Below are positions 35,731 through 44,200 of a DNA stretch of 64,000 nucleotides, piece by piece. The DNA is from JASGDN01 sp049841275 (GTDB lineage Bacteria > Chloroflexota > Chloroflexia > Thermomicrobiales > UBA6265): NCBI GenBank assembly GCA_049841275.1, contig JASGDN010000062.1, forward strand, positions 1 to 64,000. Reading direction: 5' to 3'. The notes under the pieces were generated by a model. That model saw only the letters and a list, made by a program, of their open reading frames with translations, searched no databases and was not told the origin of the DNA. Position 1 is the first letter of the stretch, and every line of letters starts with the position of its first letter. A program made the position numbers and the translations under genes.

Positions 35731-36922
35731 CTAGCGACCGGCCTGCGGAATGTCAAATCCTTGTGCTGGCCTCTGTCTCGCCACGCAGCCGGAACTCCGC
35801 AGTACCGCCAGGCGCTCCTGCACTTCGATCGGGCCGAGCGTCAACGAACGTGCATGGAGCGCCGCGATTCGAACCACCTCATCCTCGAGCGCGGCAATCG
35901 GAGGTGAACCACGTTCACTGAACCACACAATTGTCAGCACCGGACCGCGCACGCGCCACGTTCCGGAGACAACACCGCACCAGAGCACCAGATTGGCCCC
36001 ACGGGTGACGAGCGCACGCCGATGAGGGTCGACAATCCGGGCGTCGGCGGTGCCGGGACCAAGGACCCACGGATCGAATCCCGGCAGCAACCGCACAAGA
36101 TTGGACGACTCGGTAGCGGCCAACTGGTCGAGGTCAGGGGTCATGGCATAAGCCGGGGCGCCATCGACAAGAACGGTGCTCACTGTTTCGCCAAGACCGG
36201 CGAGCCAGCCAAGGAGGCGACGACGCGGCACCCCAAGCCCGTCATTGATCCAGGAGCCGAGGTTCTCCGCCGTCGCGGGGCCATACGAACCAAGGTACAG
36301 GGCGATTGCCCGGCGGCCAGCGGTATCGACATCTGGCAAGCTGGGCCAGAGCGGATCGCCTGCCAGGGCACGGAATGTCGCTGCTCCATCCCGGCTCGGT
36401 CCGAAGCAGATATCCCCACCAATGCAGCGGCTTGTACAGGCTGTCCGCGCCCGCACCAGCGGCAGCCGGCACGAAGTGGCGCAGCGTGGGGATACCGGCC
36501 AGATGCGCCGCAATCTCATCACGGGTCAGCGGCCCATTGGCAAGGGCTTCCCGAATCGCCGTGCGGAACGGCCCCCAGTCATCCAGCACGACGTTGCCCT
36601 GGCGTTGCCACCGCTGCGTTTCCCAGACCCGGGTCGCCGTGCGCATCGACAACACCACCGCACCAACATCAGGGGTGAACAGATACGAGCCGCCGCGAAA
36701 CGCATAACTGCGAATAACCATGCGATCGTCCAGCGCCCGGCGCAGCGCATTGCAATCCGGATTGGCCTGCCGAACACCGATCGCCAGCGCCGCGACACTA
36801 TCGGGCCAACCACGTCGTGCGGGCACCCGCTCAAGCACATCCACCGCCGTGGTCGCCGAAGCCGGATCAAGCGCCTGTCTGCGCAGGCGCCAACTCAATG
36901 CCTGGGCCGCGGTGAGTATCAT
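35731..36922 (-). pseudogene. Winged-helix DNA-binding protein (AlkZ/YcaQ-like), frameshifted
   Basis: Two halves of one HTH_42-type protein lie in different frames. The N-terminal frame runs from MILTAAQALSWRLRRQALDP (ATG 36922, with GGGGAG just before) to SLYKPLHWWG. The C-terminal frame resumes as DICFGPSRDGAATFRAL and continues through a normal C-terminal half to 35731. The switch falls at the four-base run 36414-36417 (GGGG on the coding strand). One extra G, or two missing bases, explains it. Relatives include DNA glycosylases such as AlkZ that unhook interstrand crosslinks; membership at enzyme level is uncertain. Without the shift the product would be about 397 residues. Confidence 0.75.
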
Positions 36923-37006
36923 CTTCTCTCCCCGCATGTCTTCCGGGAACGACTACGCAACAAACCGAAGCGAGACAGACACGCGCTGTACAGCACCAAT
37001 CATGCC

Positions 37007-37855
37007 CTAGGCGAACGCTCCAACAACGTCGTCGGCCAACCGGGCAACGATACCCTCGGGATATGGATATGCCAGCATCAAGATGATGTGCGTCGCTCCG
37101 GCGTCAACGAGCGGCCGTAGCGTGGCCACCGTCGCCGGCAGGTCGTTGTAGTCGATCCGGGCCTGCACGGAGAGTTCGATCTCCGACGGGTCGCGGCCCA
37201 CTGCGGCACAGTGATCCCGCAGAATTCCCACCTTGTGCTGAAAGGTCTCGACATCGCCTCCCGTGAAGTTCCAGATATCGGCGTATTGGGCGACAACCCG
37301 GAGGGTGAGCTGCTCGCCGCCCCCACCGATGACGAACGGAGGATAGGGCTTCTGGATGGGCTTCGGTTCGCAGCGCGCCTGCGAGAGTTGGTAGTAGCGT
37401 CCATCGAAATCGGTCAGGTGCTGGGTGAAGAGCCGCTTCGTGATCTCGCACGCCTCGCCAAGGCGGCGGATCCGCTCACCGGGAGCGTAGAGGGGGATCC
37501 CCATGCTCTGGTGCTCGTATTCGTTCCAGCCGGCGCCAACCCCGAAGTCGAGACGACCGTTCGAGATGACGTCGACGGTAGCCGCCATGTGAGCATGGAC
37601 GGCCGGATGACGGTAAGTGTTGCCGGCAACCATCAGTCCGAGACGAATCCGCGAAGTCTGCGCCGCCAGGGCGGAAAGCAGCGTCCATCCCTCAAAGCAT
37701 GGTCCGTCCAGATCGCCCTGGATCGGCGAGAAATGATCGAACAGCCACGCGTGTTCGAAGGCAGGCGTGTTGTCGGCATCCTGCCAGATCTTCACCATCG
37801 CCTCATAGGTCGTATGTTGCGGGGCTGTCTTGATACCCCATCGCAAGCCTGCCAT
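37007..37855 (-). CDS. LLM-class F420-dependent oxidoreductase
   Basis: This 282-residue TIM barrel is of the luciferase-like monooxygenase superfamily, F420 branch: HAWLFDHFSP near the start, then LGLMVAGNTYRHPA, GRLDFGVGAGWNEYEHQSMG and PPFVIGGGGEQLTLRVVAQYADIWNF. These motifs are typical of the F420-dependent subgroup; the substrate is unknown. GGGGAG lies nine bases before the ATG. It is divergent from the M42 aminopeptidase across 213 bases. With the deazaflavin reductase at 13320 it suggests that the organism makes F420. Confidence 0.86.
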   Translation of the reverse strand: MAGLRWGIKTAPQHTTYEAMVKIWQDADNTPAFEHAWLFDHFSPIQGDLDGPCFEGWTLLSALAAQTSRIRLGLMVAGNTYRHPAVHAHMAATVDVISNGRLDFGVGAGWNEYEHQSMGIPLYAPGERIRRLGEACEITKRLFTQHLTDFDGRYYQLSQARCEPKPIQKPYPPFVIGGGGEQLTLRVVAQYADIWNFTGGDVETFQHKVGILRDHCAAVGRDPSEIELSVQARIDYNDLPATVATLRPLVDAGATHIILMLAYPYPEGIVARLADDVVGAFA

Positions 37856-38068
37856 TATGCGTCGCTCCCCTGGGTAACCGGCTTCACGGAATCGGACGGC
37901 GGGCGAACCATGTCGCCCTCCCTCACCATACGGCTATTCCCGGCAAACGCAATCAGCTCAGCCTCCCCCACCTGGAGGAGGCTCGCAGACAACGGCGCGG
38001 ATGATTCTGGACGGATAATCGCGGCAGGCACGTTTCGCGTTGTACCTTCACCGGGAGAATCCGCGCTC

Positions 38069-39142
38069 ATGACGACAACACCCTCCATCCTCGACACCCT
38101 GCTCGACCTGACAAACCTCCCCGGACCCAGCGGTCAGGAAGGCCGCGTCCTCGGTTGGTGCCGCGAACGCTGGAGCGCCCTTGGCGCCGAGGTGCGCGTC
38201 CAGAAGGTCGGCAACGTACTCGCCCATATTCCCGGCAACGGACCGAAGTTGCTCATCCAGGGCCACGCCGACGAAATCGGCTGCGTCGTCAAGTCCATCG
38301 ACGAGCGCGGCTTTGTCTGGCTCGCCACCGCACAAGCCGGCGCGATGAATCCGCAGCATCGCTATCCGGTCGGACATCCCGCGCTCATCATCGGGCGCGA
38401 CGGACAGGAGATTCCCGGTCTCTTCGCGACCGTCACCGGGCACATCCTCATCACGCGTCCGGACAAGCGCACGTTGGAGGACAACGATCTCTTCGTGGAT
38501 CTCGGCGTCGAATCGCGGGATGAGGCTGAAACGCTCGGCGTCTACGTCGGGGCGAGCGTGATCTGGAATCCGCCCGCACGGCGATTCGGTCGACGCTACG
38601 TGAGCAAGGCGATCGACGACCGCGTTGCGCTCGCCCTCGTGACGCACCTATTGGCGGAAGTCGACCGTTCGGCACTTACGTACGATCTGACAATCGCCGC
38701 GACGGTGCAGGAGGAAATCGGCCTGATCGGCGCAAGCTCGCTGACCGGCGGTGATTTCGACCTCGCAATCGCCATCGACAATGGTCCGATCGGTGACTAT
38801 CCAGGCGTCGATCCGCGCGAGATGCCGATCCGCCTCGGGCAGGGACCGACGCTCGTCTACAAGGACTCCTCCGCCCAGTACGACCGGCGGATCCTCGCGC
38901 GGCTGCGGAAGGTCGGCGCCGCGAACGACATCCCCGTGCAGGAGGCGGTGGTGCAGGGCATGGGAACCGATGGCGCGGCGATGATCCGGTCCGGCGTGCC
39001 TTCCGCGCTGTTGATGATCGCGACGCGCTACACGCATTCGCCGTTCGAGATGGGCGACGAGCGGGACCTCGATGCGGCGCTGGCGTTGCTGAAGGCGTTC
39101 GTCACGACACCGGCGGAGGCATTGCCACCCTTCCCGATGTAG
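38069..39142 (+). CDS. M42-family metallo-aminopeptidase
   Basis: This 357-residue enzyme is of the M42 family (glutamyl aminopeptidase / deblocking aminopeptidase, usually dodecameric). The two-metal site is legible: His and Asp in LIQGHADEIG, the bridging Asp in KAIDDRVALAL, the catalytic Glu pair in TVQEEIGLIG, Asp in AIDNGP and the last His in RYTHSPFEM. GxSG in NLPGPSGQEGR opens the fold. The ATG at 38069 follows GGGAGA by about ten bases, and a much longer upstream reading frame is rejected as chance. It degrades peptides in the cytoplasm. Confidence 0.9.
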   Translation: MTTTPSILDTLLDLTNLPGPSGQEGRVLGWCRERWSALGAEVRVQKVGNVLAHIPGNGPKLLIQGHADEIGCVVKSIDERGFVWLATAQAGAMNPQHRYPVGHPALIIGRDGQEIPGLFATVTGHILITRPDKRTLEDNDLFVDLGVESRDEAETLGVYVGASVIWNPPARRFGRRYVSKAIDDRVALALVTHLLAEVDRSALTYDLTIAATVQEEIGLIGASSLTGGDFDLAIAIDNGPIGDYPGVDPREMPIRLGQGPTLVYKDSSAQYDRRILARLRKVGAANDIPVQEAVVQGMGTDGAAMIRSGVPSALLMIATRYTHSPFEMGDERDLDAALALLKAFVTTPAEALPPFPM

Positions 39143-39520
39143 GTCCGCTCCGGCGCCATCTGGGGATGAAGCGGTCCCGTCTGCGCATGCAGATGGGGCC
39201 GTTCTCGTGAGCCGGCGCATCGAATGCCGAGGCCGCACCATGCAATGACGTACGTGCGGACTGAATTGCTGTACGTCGATTGACGTACCCGGTACGCAGT
39301 CGTTCCGTAGCGACTGCTGAAGATGAATACGTCATTGCACGGATGTATCGGAATGCTCCGGACGGCATGATTGGCACAGGTCGCTGATGCAACGCTCCCA
39401 GACAGCGCTGCATACGGAGCCAGGACGGGAACGGTCGAGGGATCGGTCCAGGCTCCAGATGAGGAGCGCCCCGGTTCCCGATCATCCGTCACCTGCGTTT
39501 CCGGAAGGACCTGTGTTTCG
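39143..39520. other. Intergenic region with nested inverted repeats
   Basis: TGCAATGACGTA (39241-39252) recurs inverted as TACGTCATTGCA (39328-39339). Between them GTACGTC-GATT-GACGTAC (39271-39288) forms a second inverted repeat. The shared GACGTA core suggests repeated binding sites or a structured leader for the next small gene. No coding capacity is recognised. Confidence 0.45.
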
Positions 39521-39904
39521 ATGTCCCGCCCGATGCTTTGCACCGCTCTCCTGATTGCCACAGTCTCGGCGCTTGCCCTCCTGATGGTCGCAGTCGTTAC
39601 CGGCGCGACGGATGTCCTGGCAAACCGCACTCCCGATACGCCAGTTGTCTCGACCCACGAATCGTCAGGGATCGAGATGCCGGGCGGCCAGATCAACCGC
39701 GGCGCGCCCGCGGTCCCGAACTACTCGCTTGACGGCACGGGCGCCGTTTCGCCCGATCCGTACCACCCAACGCCGGCAGCCAGCTGCGTGGTTCCCTATC
39801 AGACGACGGCAGGCGGCAAGACGGTGCTGAAGTACGGAACGATCGAGGGATGCTCCACCGAGTCTTCCCCGCATCCGTCCACCGGAGCCGGCGCCCGCGC
39901 CTGA
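39521..39904 (+). CDS. Small secreted or membrane-anchored hypothetical protein
   Basis: This 127-residue product begins MSRPMLCTALLIATVSALAL, a clear signal or anchor helix (about 5-30), followed by a polar Pro/Thr/Gly-rich segment with two Cys residues (ASCVVPYQ and IEGCSTE). I do not recognise the family. GGAAGG lies about 12 bases upstream of the ATG. Coding status rests on the signal sequence and codon pattern, so it is moderate. It is preceded by the nested inverted repeats. Confidence 0.5.
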   Translation: MSRPMLCTALLIATVSALALLMVAVVTGATDVLANRTPDTPVVSTHESSGIEMPGGQINRGAPAVPNYSLDGTGAVSPDPYHPTPAASCVVPYQTTAGGKTVLKYGTIEGCSTESSPHPSTGAGARA

Positions 39905-40338
39905 TGCGGGCATCCCGATCCTGCATGCCGGACTCCTTTCCCTACCCTTTCCCCCTCCCAGGGAGCCGCCCCGTTCGACACCGATCCAGCCCGCGGCTCC
40001 TGGGAATCCATCCCATCAGCACCCCTCCGCCAAACCACGCCCCCTGACCGCATCCTTCCCCGGCTCGCTGCAGACCTGGCCTGCATACCGCCTGCGGCCG
40101 AGCCCCAACCCACTCCTTCCCTTCCCGGACAGGCCCCGGCACGCCACCCTCCAGGCGTGCCGGGGCCTGCGGTGTTCCGATTCGCCGGTCGGTCGATACC
40201 GTCCGGGATATTGGTTCGTTTCAGGGACGGGAGAGTACGTCTATTCGCCGGGTCCGGTGTACGCTGAGTGCATCGTGACGCGCGCCGGGAGAGCATGCAT
40301 GCGCGGCCTGCATACCCCCGAACGAGGATCTATCACTC
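39905..40338. other. Intergenic region with one terminator hairpin
   Basis: No gene is recognised in 434 bases. CAGGCCCCGGCACGCC (40130-40145) and GGCGTGCCGGGGCCTG (40154-40169) form a 16 bp hairpin. The remainder should hold the promoter of the large regulator gene. Confidence 0.45.
40130..40169 (+). terminator. Terminator hairpin before the LuxR-AAA gene
   Basis: Perfect 16 bp stem with an 8-base loop. It lies over 200 bases past the small secreted protein gene and about 170 bases before the regulator. Confidence 0.55.
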
Positions 40339-43101
40339 ATGGCATATCATCCGCCGCAATCCATTCGTGACACGCATGACACGGCCAATATTGCCGCACC
40401 CCATGCACGGGGCACGCTCACGCTGGTTCCACCGGCCACGACGACCAGCGCGTATGCATTCGCGCAGGCGTCGGCGTGGACCCTGGCGCCGCTTGTCGGC
40501 CGCGACGCGCTGGTAGCGGAGGTGTCTGGCCTGATCGTGGCCGACCGGGTGCGGCTGCTGACCCTCACCGGCCCCGGCGGTGTCGGGAAGACGCGGCTCG
40601 CGGTCCACTTGCTCGACCGGCTGCGGCCATCCTTCCGGGATGGCGCGGTCTTTGTGTCGCTCGCGTCGATTCGCGAGCCGGACCTGGTCGTCCCCACGAT
40701 CGCATCGGCGCTCGGACTGAGCGAAACTCCGGCACACCCAATCGCCGAGGATCTTCACCGCTGGCTGCGCACACGCACGATGTTGCTCGTGCTCGACAAC
40801 CTCGAGCAGGTGATCGATTGCGGGGTAGACCTTGCGGCGCTGCTGGCGGATGCGCCTGGGGTGACGCTGCTCGTCACCAGCCGCTCCGCGCTCGCCATCA
40901 ATGGGGAGCAGCGACTCGTCGTACCGCCGCTCGACATCCCGGATGATCGGACGGACGATCCCGAGATCGTTCGCACCCACGCGGCGGTGCAGCTCTTCGA
41001 GGACCGGGCACGCAGGATCGATCCCCGGTTCGCGATCACGTCGCAGAACGCAGCGGCGGTGGCGGCGATCTGCGCCCGGCTCGATGGCCTGCCGCTCGCG
41101 CTGGAGCTCGCGGCGGCACGGACGACGATCCTCTCTCCTAGCGCCCTACTGGCCCGGCTCGACGATCGGCTGAAGTTGCTCGCGGCGCGTGGTGTCGACC
41201 GTCCGGAACGCCACCGCACCATGCGGCAGGCGATTGCCTGGACGTACGATCTGTTGCCCGCCCCAAGCCAGCGGTTGGTGCGGCTGCTGGCCATCTTCGT
41301 TGACGGATGGTCGCTCGATCTCGTGGAGGCGCTGGAGCGGACGGAGGTCTGGCCGAGCTGGTTCCCCGAGGGTTCCGACGCCGTCGACATGCTGCACGAC
41401 CTGGTCGATCAATCGCTGGTGCAGGTGCGGATGCCGTCGGAGGACGGTGAGCCCCGATTCGTGATGCTGGAGACCGTCCGCGCGTTCGGGCAGGAGCAGG
41501 GGCTCGCGCTTGGCAAAGACGCCGGTCTTCGGGCGACGCATCTGGAGGCCGTGCTTGCGGTAGCGCGTGCCACCGCGCCGCAGCTCGACAGCCCCGATCG
41601 GGACGAGATGTTCCGCCGGATCGATCCGGAATGGGAGAACATCCGCGCCGCCCACGTCTGGGCCCTGGAGCACGGACGTCCGGCCCAGGCCCTGCGGCTC
41701 GCGAACGCGGTGTGGCATGCCTGCGAGGTGAAGGGGCGATATGCGCAGGGCCGTGCCTGGCATGAATCGGCAATGGCCGCGCTCCCGGAAGATCCCTTGG
41801 CGATGGCATCGCCGGACGACCGGCCGTTGACGGCTGACGAATGGCTGCGGTCGCGGCTGACGGCTGCCTTCCTGATCGAGGATTGCATGGATGCCGATGC
41901 CGCCGAGCCGGTCTTCCAGGCGGTGCTTGACGAGGCGCGAAGCAATGGCGATCGCTGGGTCGAGATCCAGGCGGCAATTGGCCTGGGATTGGTCGAGCAG
42001 GACCGCGCCGATCTGAACCGGGCGCAGGCCTGGTTCGATGCGGCAGCAAGCCTGGCGCAGAAGGCGGGCGAATACCGGCTGGAAGCGATTGCAATCAACC
42101 TCGTCGGTCGCCTGGCGATCCTGCGGATGGACATCGACGCCGCACGCCGGATCTTCGGGCGGGCACGGGCAGTCGCCGTGCGGATCGGGGACCGCCGGTT
42201 GGAGGCGCGGTACCTGAACAACCTGGCCGTGGTCGCCCTGGAGGATGGCGACGCCGATCGGGCCGAGGGGTTCCTCTGTGAGGCAGCCGTCCTTCAGCAG
42301 GATGCCGGCGATGCCTACTTCCAGGCAAATATCCACGCCAATGCCGGCAGGGTGTATCGGTTGCGCGGTGAGTACGACCGTGCGGAAGCAAAGATCCGGG
42401 CCGCGCTCGACTTGATTGCATCCATGGAACTGCCCGGCGCTGCAGCCTATCTCCAGATTGACCTGGCGATGATCGCGCTCGATCACGGTGAAGAGGCGGA
42501 GGTTCCCGGCCTGGTCACGACGGCACTGGCCAGCAGCCGCGAGTTCGACGAACCGTTCATGCTCGCGATGGCGCTGTTGCCGCTCGTGCGGCTGGCCACG
42601 CTCCGCGAGCGCTGGCCCATCGCGGCCGAGCTCATCGACCTGACCGACCGCGTGCGCGAGCGGATCGGCATGGCGTGGACGCAGGAAGAACGGCGACGGC
42701 TCGCGCCAGTCCGGGCGAGGATCGAAGCAAGCCTGCCACGCGGCCAGACGGCGGCGTCCATCTTCGATCGGGCGCTGCTCGCCGCCGACGGCCAACTCGA
42801 CCTTCCCGCGGCGCGGGACCGGATCGATGTGCTGGCGGCACAGCTCGCGGACCAGGGACGGGCTTCTGTGCAGGAGCCGCGCCAGGCACGTCCGCCGAGG
42901 CAGCACGCCTTCGGCCTGACTCCCCGGGAACGCGAGGTGCTCGCCCTGCTCGGACAGGGAGTCTCCACGAACGAGATCGCGGATACGCTCTCGATCAGCG
43001 CCCGCACTGCTACCACGCACGTCAGCAATATCCTCGGCAAGCTCGGAGTGTCCAGCCGGGCGGCCGCAGTGGCCGTCGCGGTGCGGAACGGGTGGACTTG
43101 A
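40339..43101 (+). CDS. Large AAA/NB-ARC-type regulator with LuxR helix-turn-helix
   Basis: This 920-residue cytoplasmic transcription factor has a P-loop near the N-terminus (LLTLTGPGGVGKTRLA, about residues 73-88), Walker B LLVLDNLEQV, a sensor/winged-helix region (LDGLPLALELAAAR, then HRTMRQAIAWTYDLL), a long middle of TPR-like helical repeats (about 380-820; ALEDGDADRAEGFL, IHANAGRVYRLRGEYDRAEAKI) and a C-terminal LuxR domain (LTPREREVLALLGQGVSTNEIA to GKLGVSSRAAA). This is the LAL/MalT-like STAND architecture, in which ligand binding by the repeats drives ATP-dependent oligomerisation. The ligand and targets are unknown; no obvious operon flanks it. Confidence 0.88.
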   Translation: MAYHPPQSIRDTHDTANIAAPHARGTLTLVPPATTTSAYAFAQASAWTLAPLVGRDALVAEVSGLIVADRVRLLTLTGPGGVGKTRLAVHLLDRLRPSFRDGAVFVSLASIREPDLVVPTIASALGLSETPAHPIAEDLHRWLRTRTMLLVLDNLEQVIDCGVDLAALLADAPGVTLLVTSRSALAINGEQRLVVPPLDIPDDRTDDPEIVRTHAAVQLFEDRARRIDPRFAITSQNAAAVAAICARLDGLPLALELAAARTTILSPSALLARLDDRLKLLAARGVDRPERHRTMRQAIAWTYDLLPAPSQRLVRLLAIFVDGWSLDLVEALERTEVWPSWFPEGSDAVDMLHDLVDQSLVQVRMPSEDGEPRFVMLETVRAFGQEQGLALGKDAGLRATHLEAVLAVARATAPQLDSPDRDEMFRRIDPEWENIRAAHVWALEHGRPAQALRLANAVWHACEVKGRYAQGRAWHESAMAALPEDPLAMASPDDRPLTADEWLRSRLTAAFLIEDCMDADAAEPVFQAVLDEARSNGDRWVEIQAAIGLGLVEQDRADLNRAQAWFDAAASLAQKAGEYRLEAIAINLVGRLAILRMDIDAARRIFGRARAVAVRIGDRRLEARYLNNLAVVALEDGDADRAEGFLCEAAVLQQDAGDAYFQANIHANAGRVYRLRGEYDRAEAKIRAALDLIASMELPGAAAYLQIDLAMIALDHGEEAEVPGLVTTALASSREFDEPFMLAMALLPLVRLATLRERWPIAAELIDLTDRVRERIGMAWTQEERRRLAPVRARIEASLPRGQTAASIFDRALLAADGQLDLPAARDRIDVLAAQLADQGRASVQEPRQARPPRQHAFGLTPREREVLALLGQGVSTNEIADTLSISARTATTHVSNILGKLGVSSRAAAVAVAVRNGWT

Positions 43102-43450
43102 GGCAGGGCGGTTGCTCACCCGCACCCGCCACGACCGACTGCGTCGACCGACACATCTCGGCAACACGCCGAACGCAGCACCTGCACGCGTGCGGCCGCC
43201 CCCAGGGATAAGCGGCCGCAGCCCTCGGTAAATCGGCGGAGCCCCTACGCAGCGCGACGTAGGACCATCGGTAGCGGCTGCCGCTTCTACGTCGCCACGA
43301 ACAAGCCGGCGAGACGATTTACGCGATATCGCCGATGGCGGCGAGACGCTCCCGGCGCAGGATAGAGGGACATCGTCCGAGGTGTCCCGTGCATGGCGTT
43401 TCCCATGCGACCCCGGATGACGATCGTGACCGCATTCCGGGAGGTGTCCA
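43102..43450. other. Intergenic region, nothing recognised
   Basis: No gene is seen in these 349 bases. Short inverted patches exist, for example near CTACGTCGC, but none is convincing as a terminator or operator. Confidence 0.35.
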
Positions 43451-43681
43451 ATGGGTAACTCGTCGTTCACATATGTCCGTTCGATCTCGTCCATGCTTGT
43501 CATCGTCGCCGCTACGCTGGCCACGCTGTACGTCACGGCGCAGGCGGTGGATGCGTCACCTGCCCCCTCGCCCCTAGCCGGCATCGACGGCGTGCTGAGC
43601 GCGCTAGCATGGCTCAAGGATGAGGTCGAAGACCTGCTGATGATCATCCAGGACAGCGCCGAGGGCTGGACCTGGGCCTGA
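43451..43681 (+). CDS. Small single-pass membrane protein
   Basis: This 76-residue protein has one hydrophobic helix or signal (about 13-33, SMLVIVAATLATLYVTAQAV), a Pro-rich turn and an amphipathic acidic helix (SALAWLKDEVEDLLMIIQD). GGGAGG sits six bases before the ATG, a strong site that supports translation. I do not recognise the family. It is isolated between two long non-coding stretches. Confidence 0.6.
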   Translation: MGNSSFTYVRSISSMLVIVAATLATLYVTAQAVDASPAPSPLAGIDGVLSALAWLKDEVEDLLMIIQDSAEGWTWA

Positions 43682-44200
43682 TGGCGGGAGAGAGCGATCG
43701 TACCGACAGAGGTCCCGGATGGCCCAAATCGGGGTTTCCGGGGCGTTTTTCACGTCCGCACGAGTGTATGGAGTGAACGAACGCCCCGCGCGGGTCGTGA
43801 CCTTCTGGAACACCTGCCGCGAGCGGGGGTGGGGATGGTAGCATCAGGGCACACCCTGGGGTGGAGCGTCATCCCGAGGGAGGGGAGAGGTCGTTCGGGC
43901 GCGCCAATCGCCGGTGCGTGCTGCCTTGGCCGGTAGCACGCCGGCTCTCCGCCAGAGCGGAGATGCCGGGATTGGACGACGAATGGCCCGGATGCCTGGG
44001 CGGCCTGCCATCGCAACCGCATGCGGTTGTACGTCATGGATGGATGACGGTGCAGGCCGTTCGGGGATCGCTCCTGGATCATGCGACTATCGAACACACG
44101 TCGACCGATGGTGGATGGAACGGAGCCGCGTTGCCTGTGCCGGGCGCGCGGGTCTGGCATTGTCGCGTCGTTTCGTTACGCAATGAAGAGAGAGGTGGGC
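43682..44200. other. Intergenic region, nothing firm recognised
   Basis: These 519 bases before the TIM-barrel/DUF309 gene hold no supported gene. A T5 run at about 43744-43750 follows a G/C-rich patch (GGGGCGTTTTT) and may terminate the small-membrane-protein transcript. I looked for common riboswitch cores and did not recognise one. Confidence 0.35.

Noticed and set aside
37211..38068. A 286-codon N-terminal extension of the M42 peptidase frame
   Set aside because: It runs antisense to the LLM oxidoreductase gene and contains no domain; the ATG at 38069 has a ribosome binding site and matches the family start.
44183..44185. ATG as the start of the TIM-barrel/DUF309 gene
   Set aside because: It has no ribosome binding site, whereas GTG at 44201 has AGAGAGGTG at the right distance.
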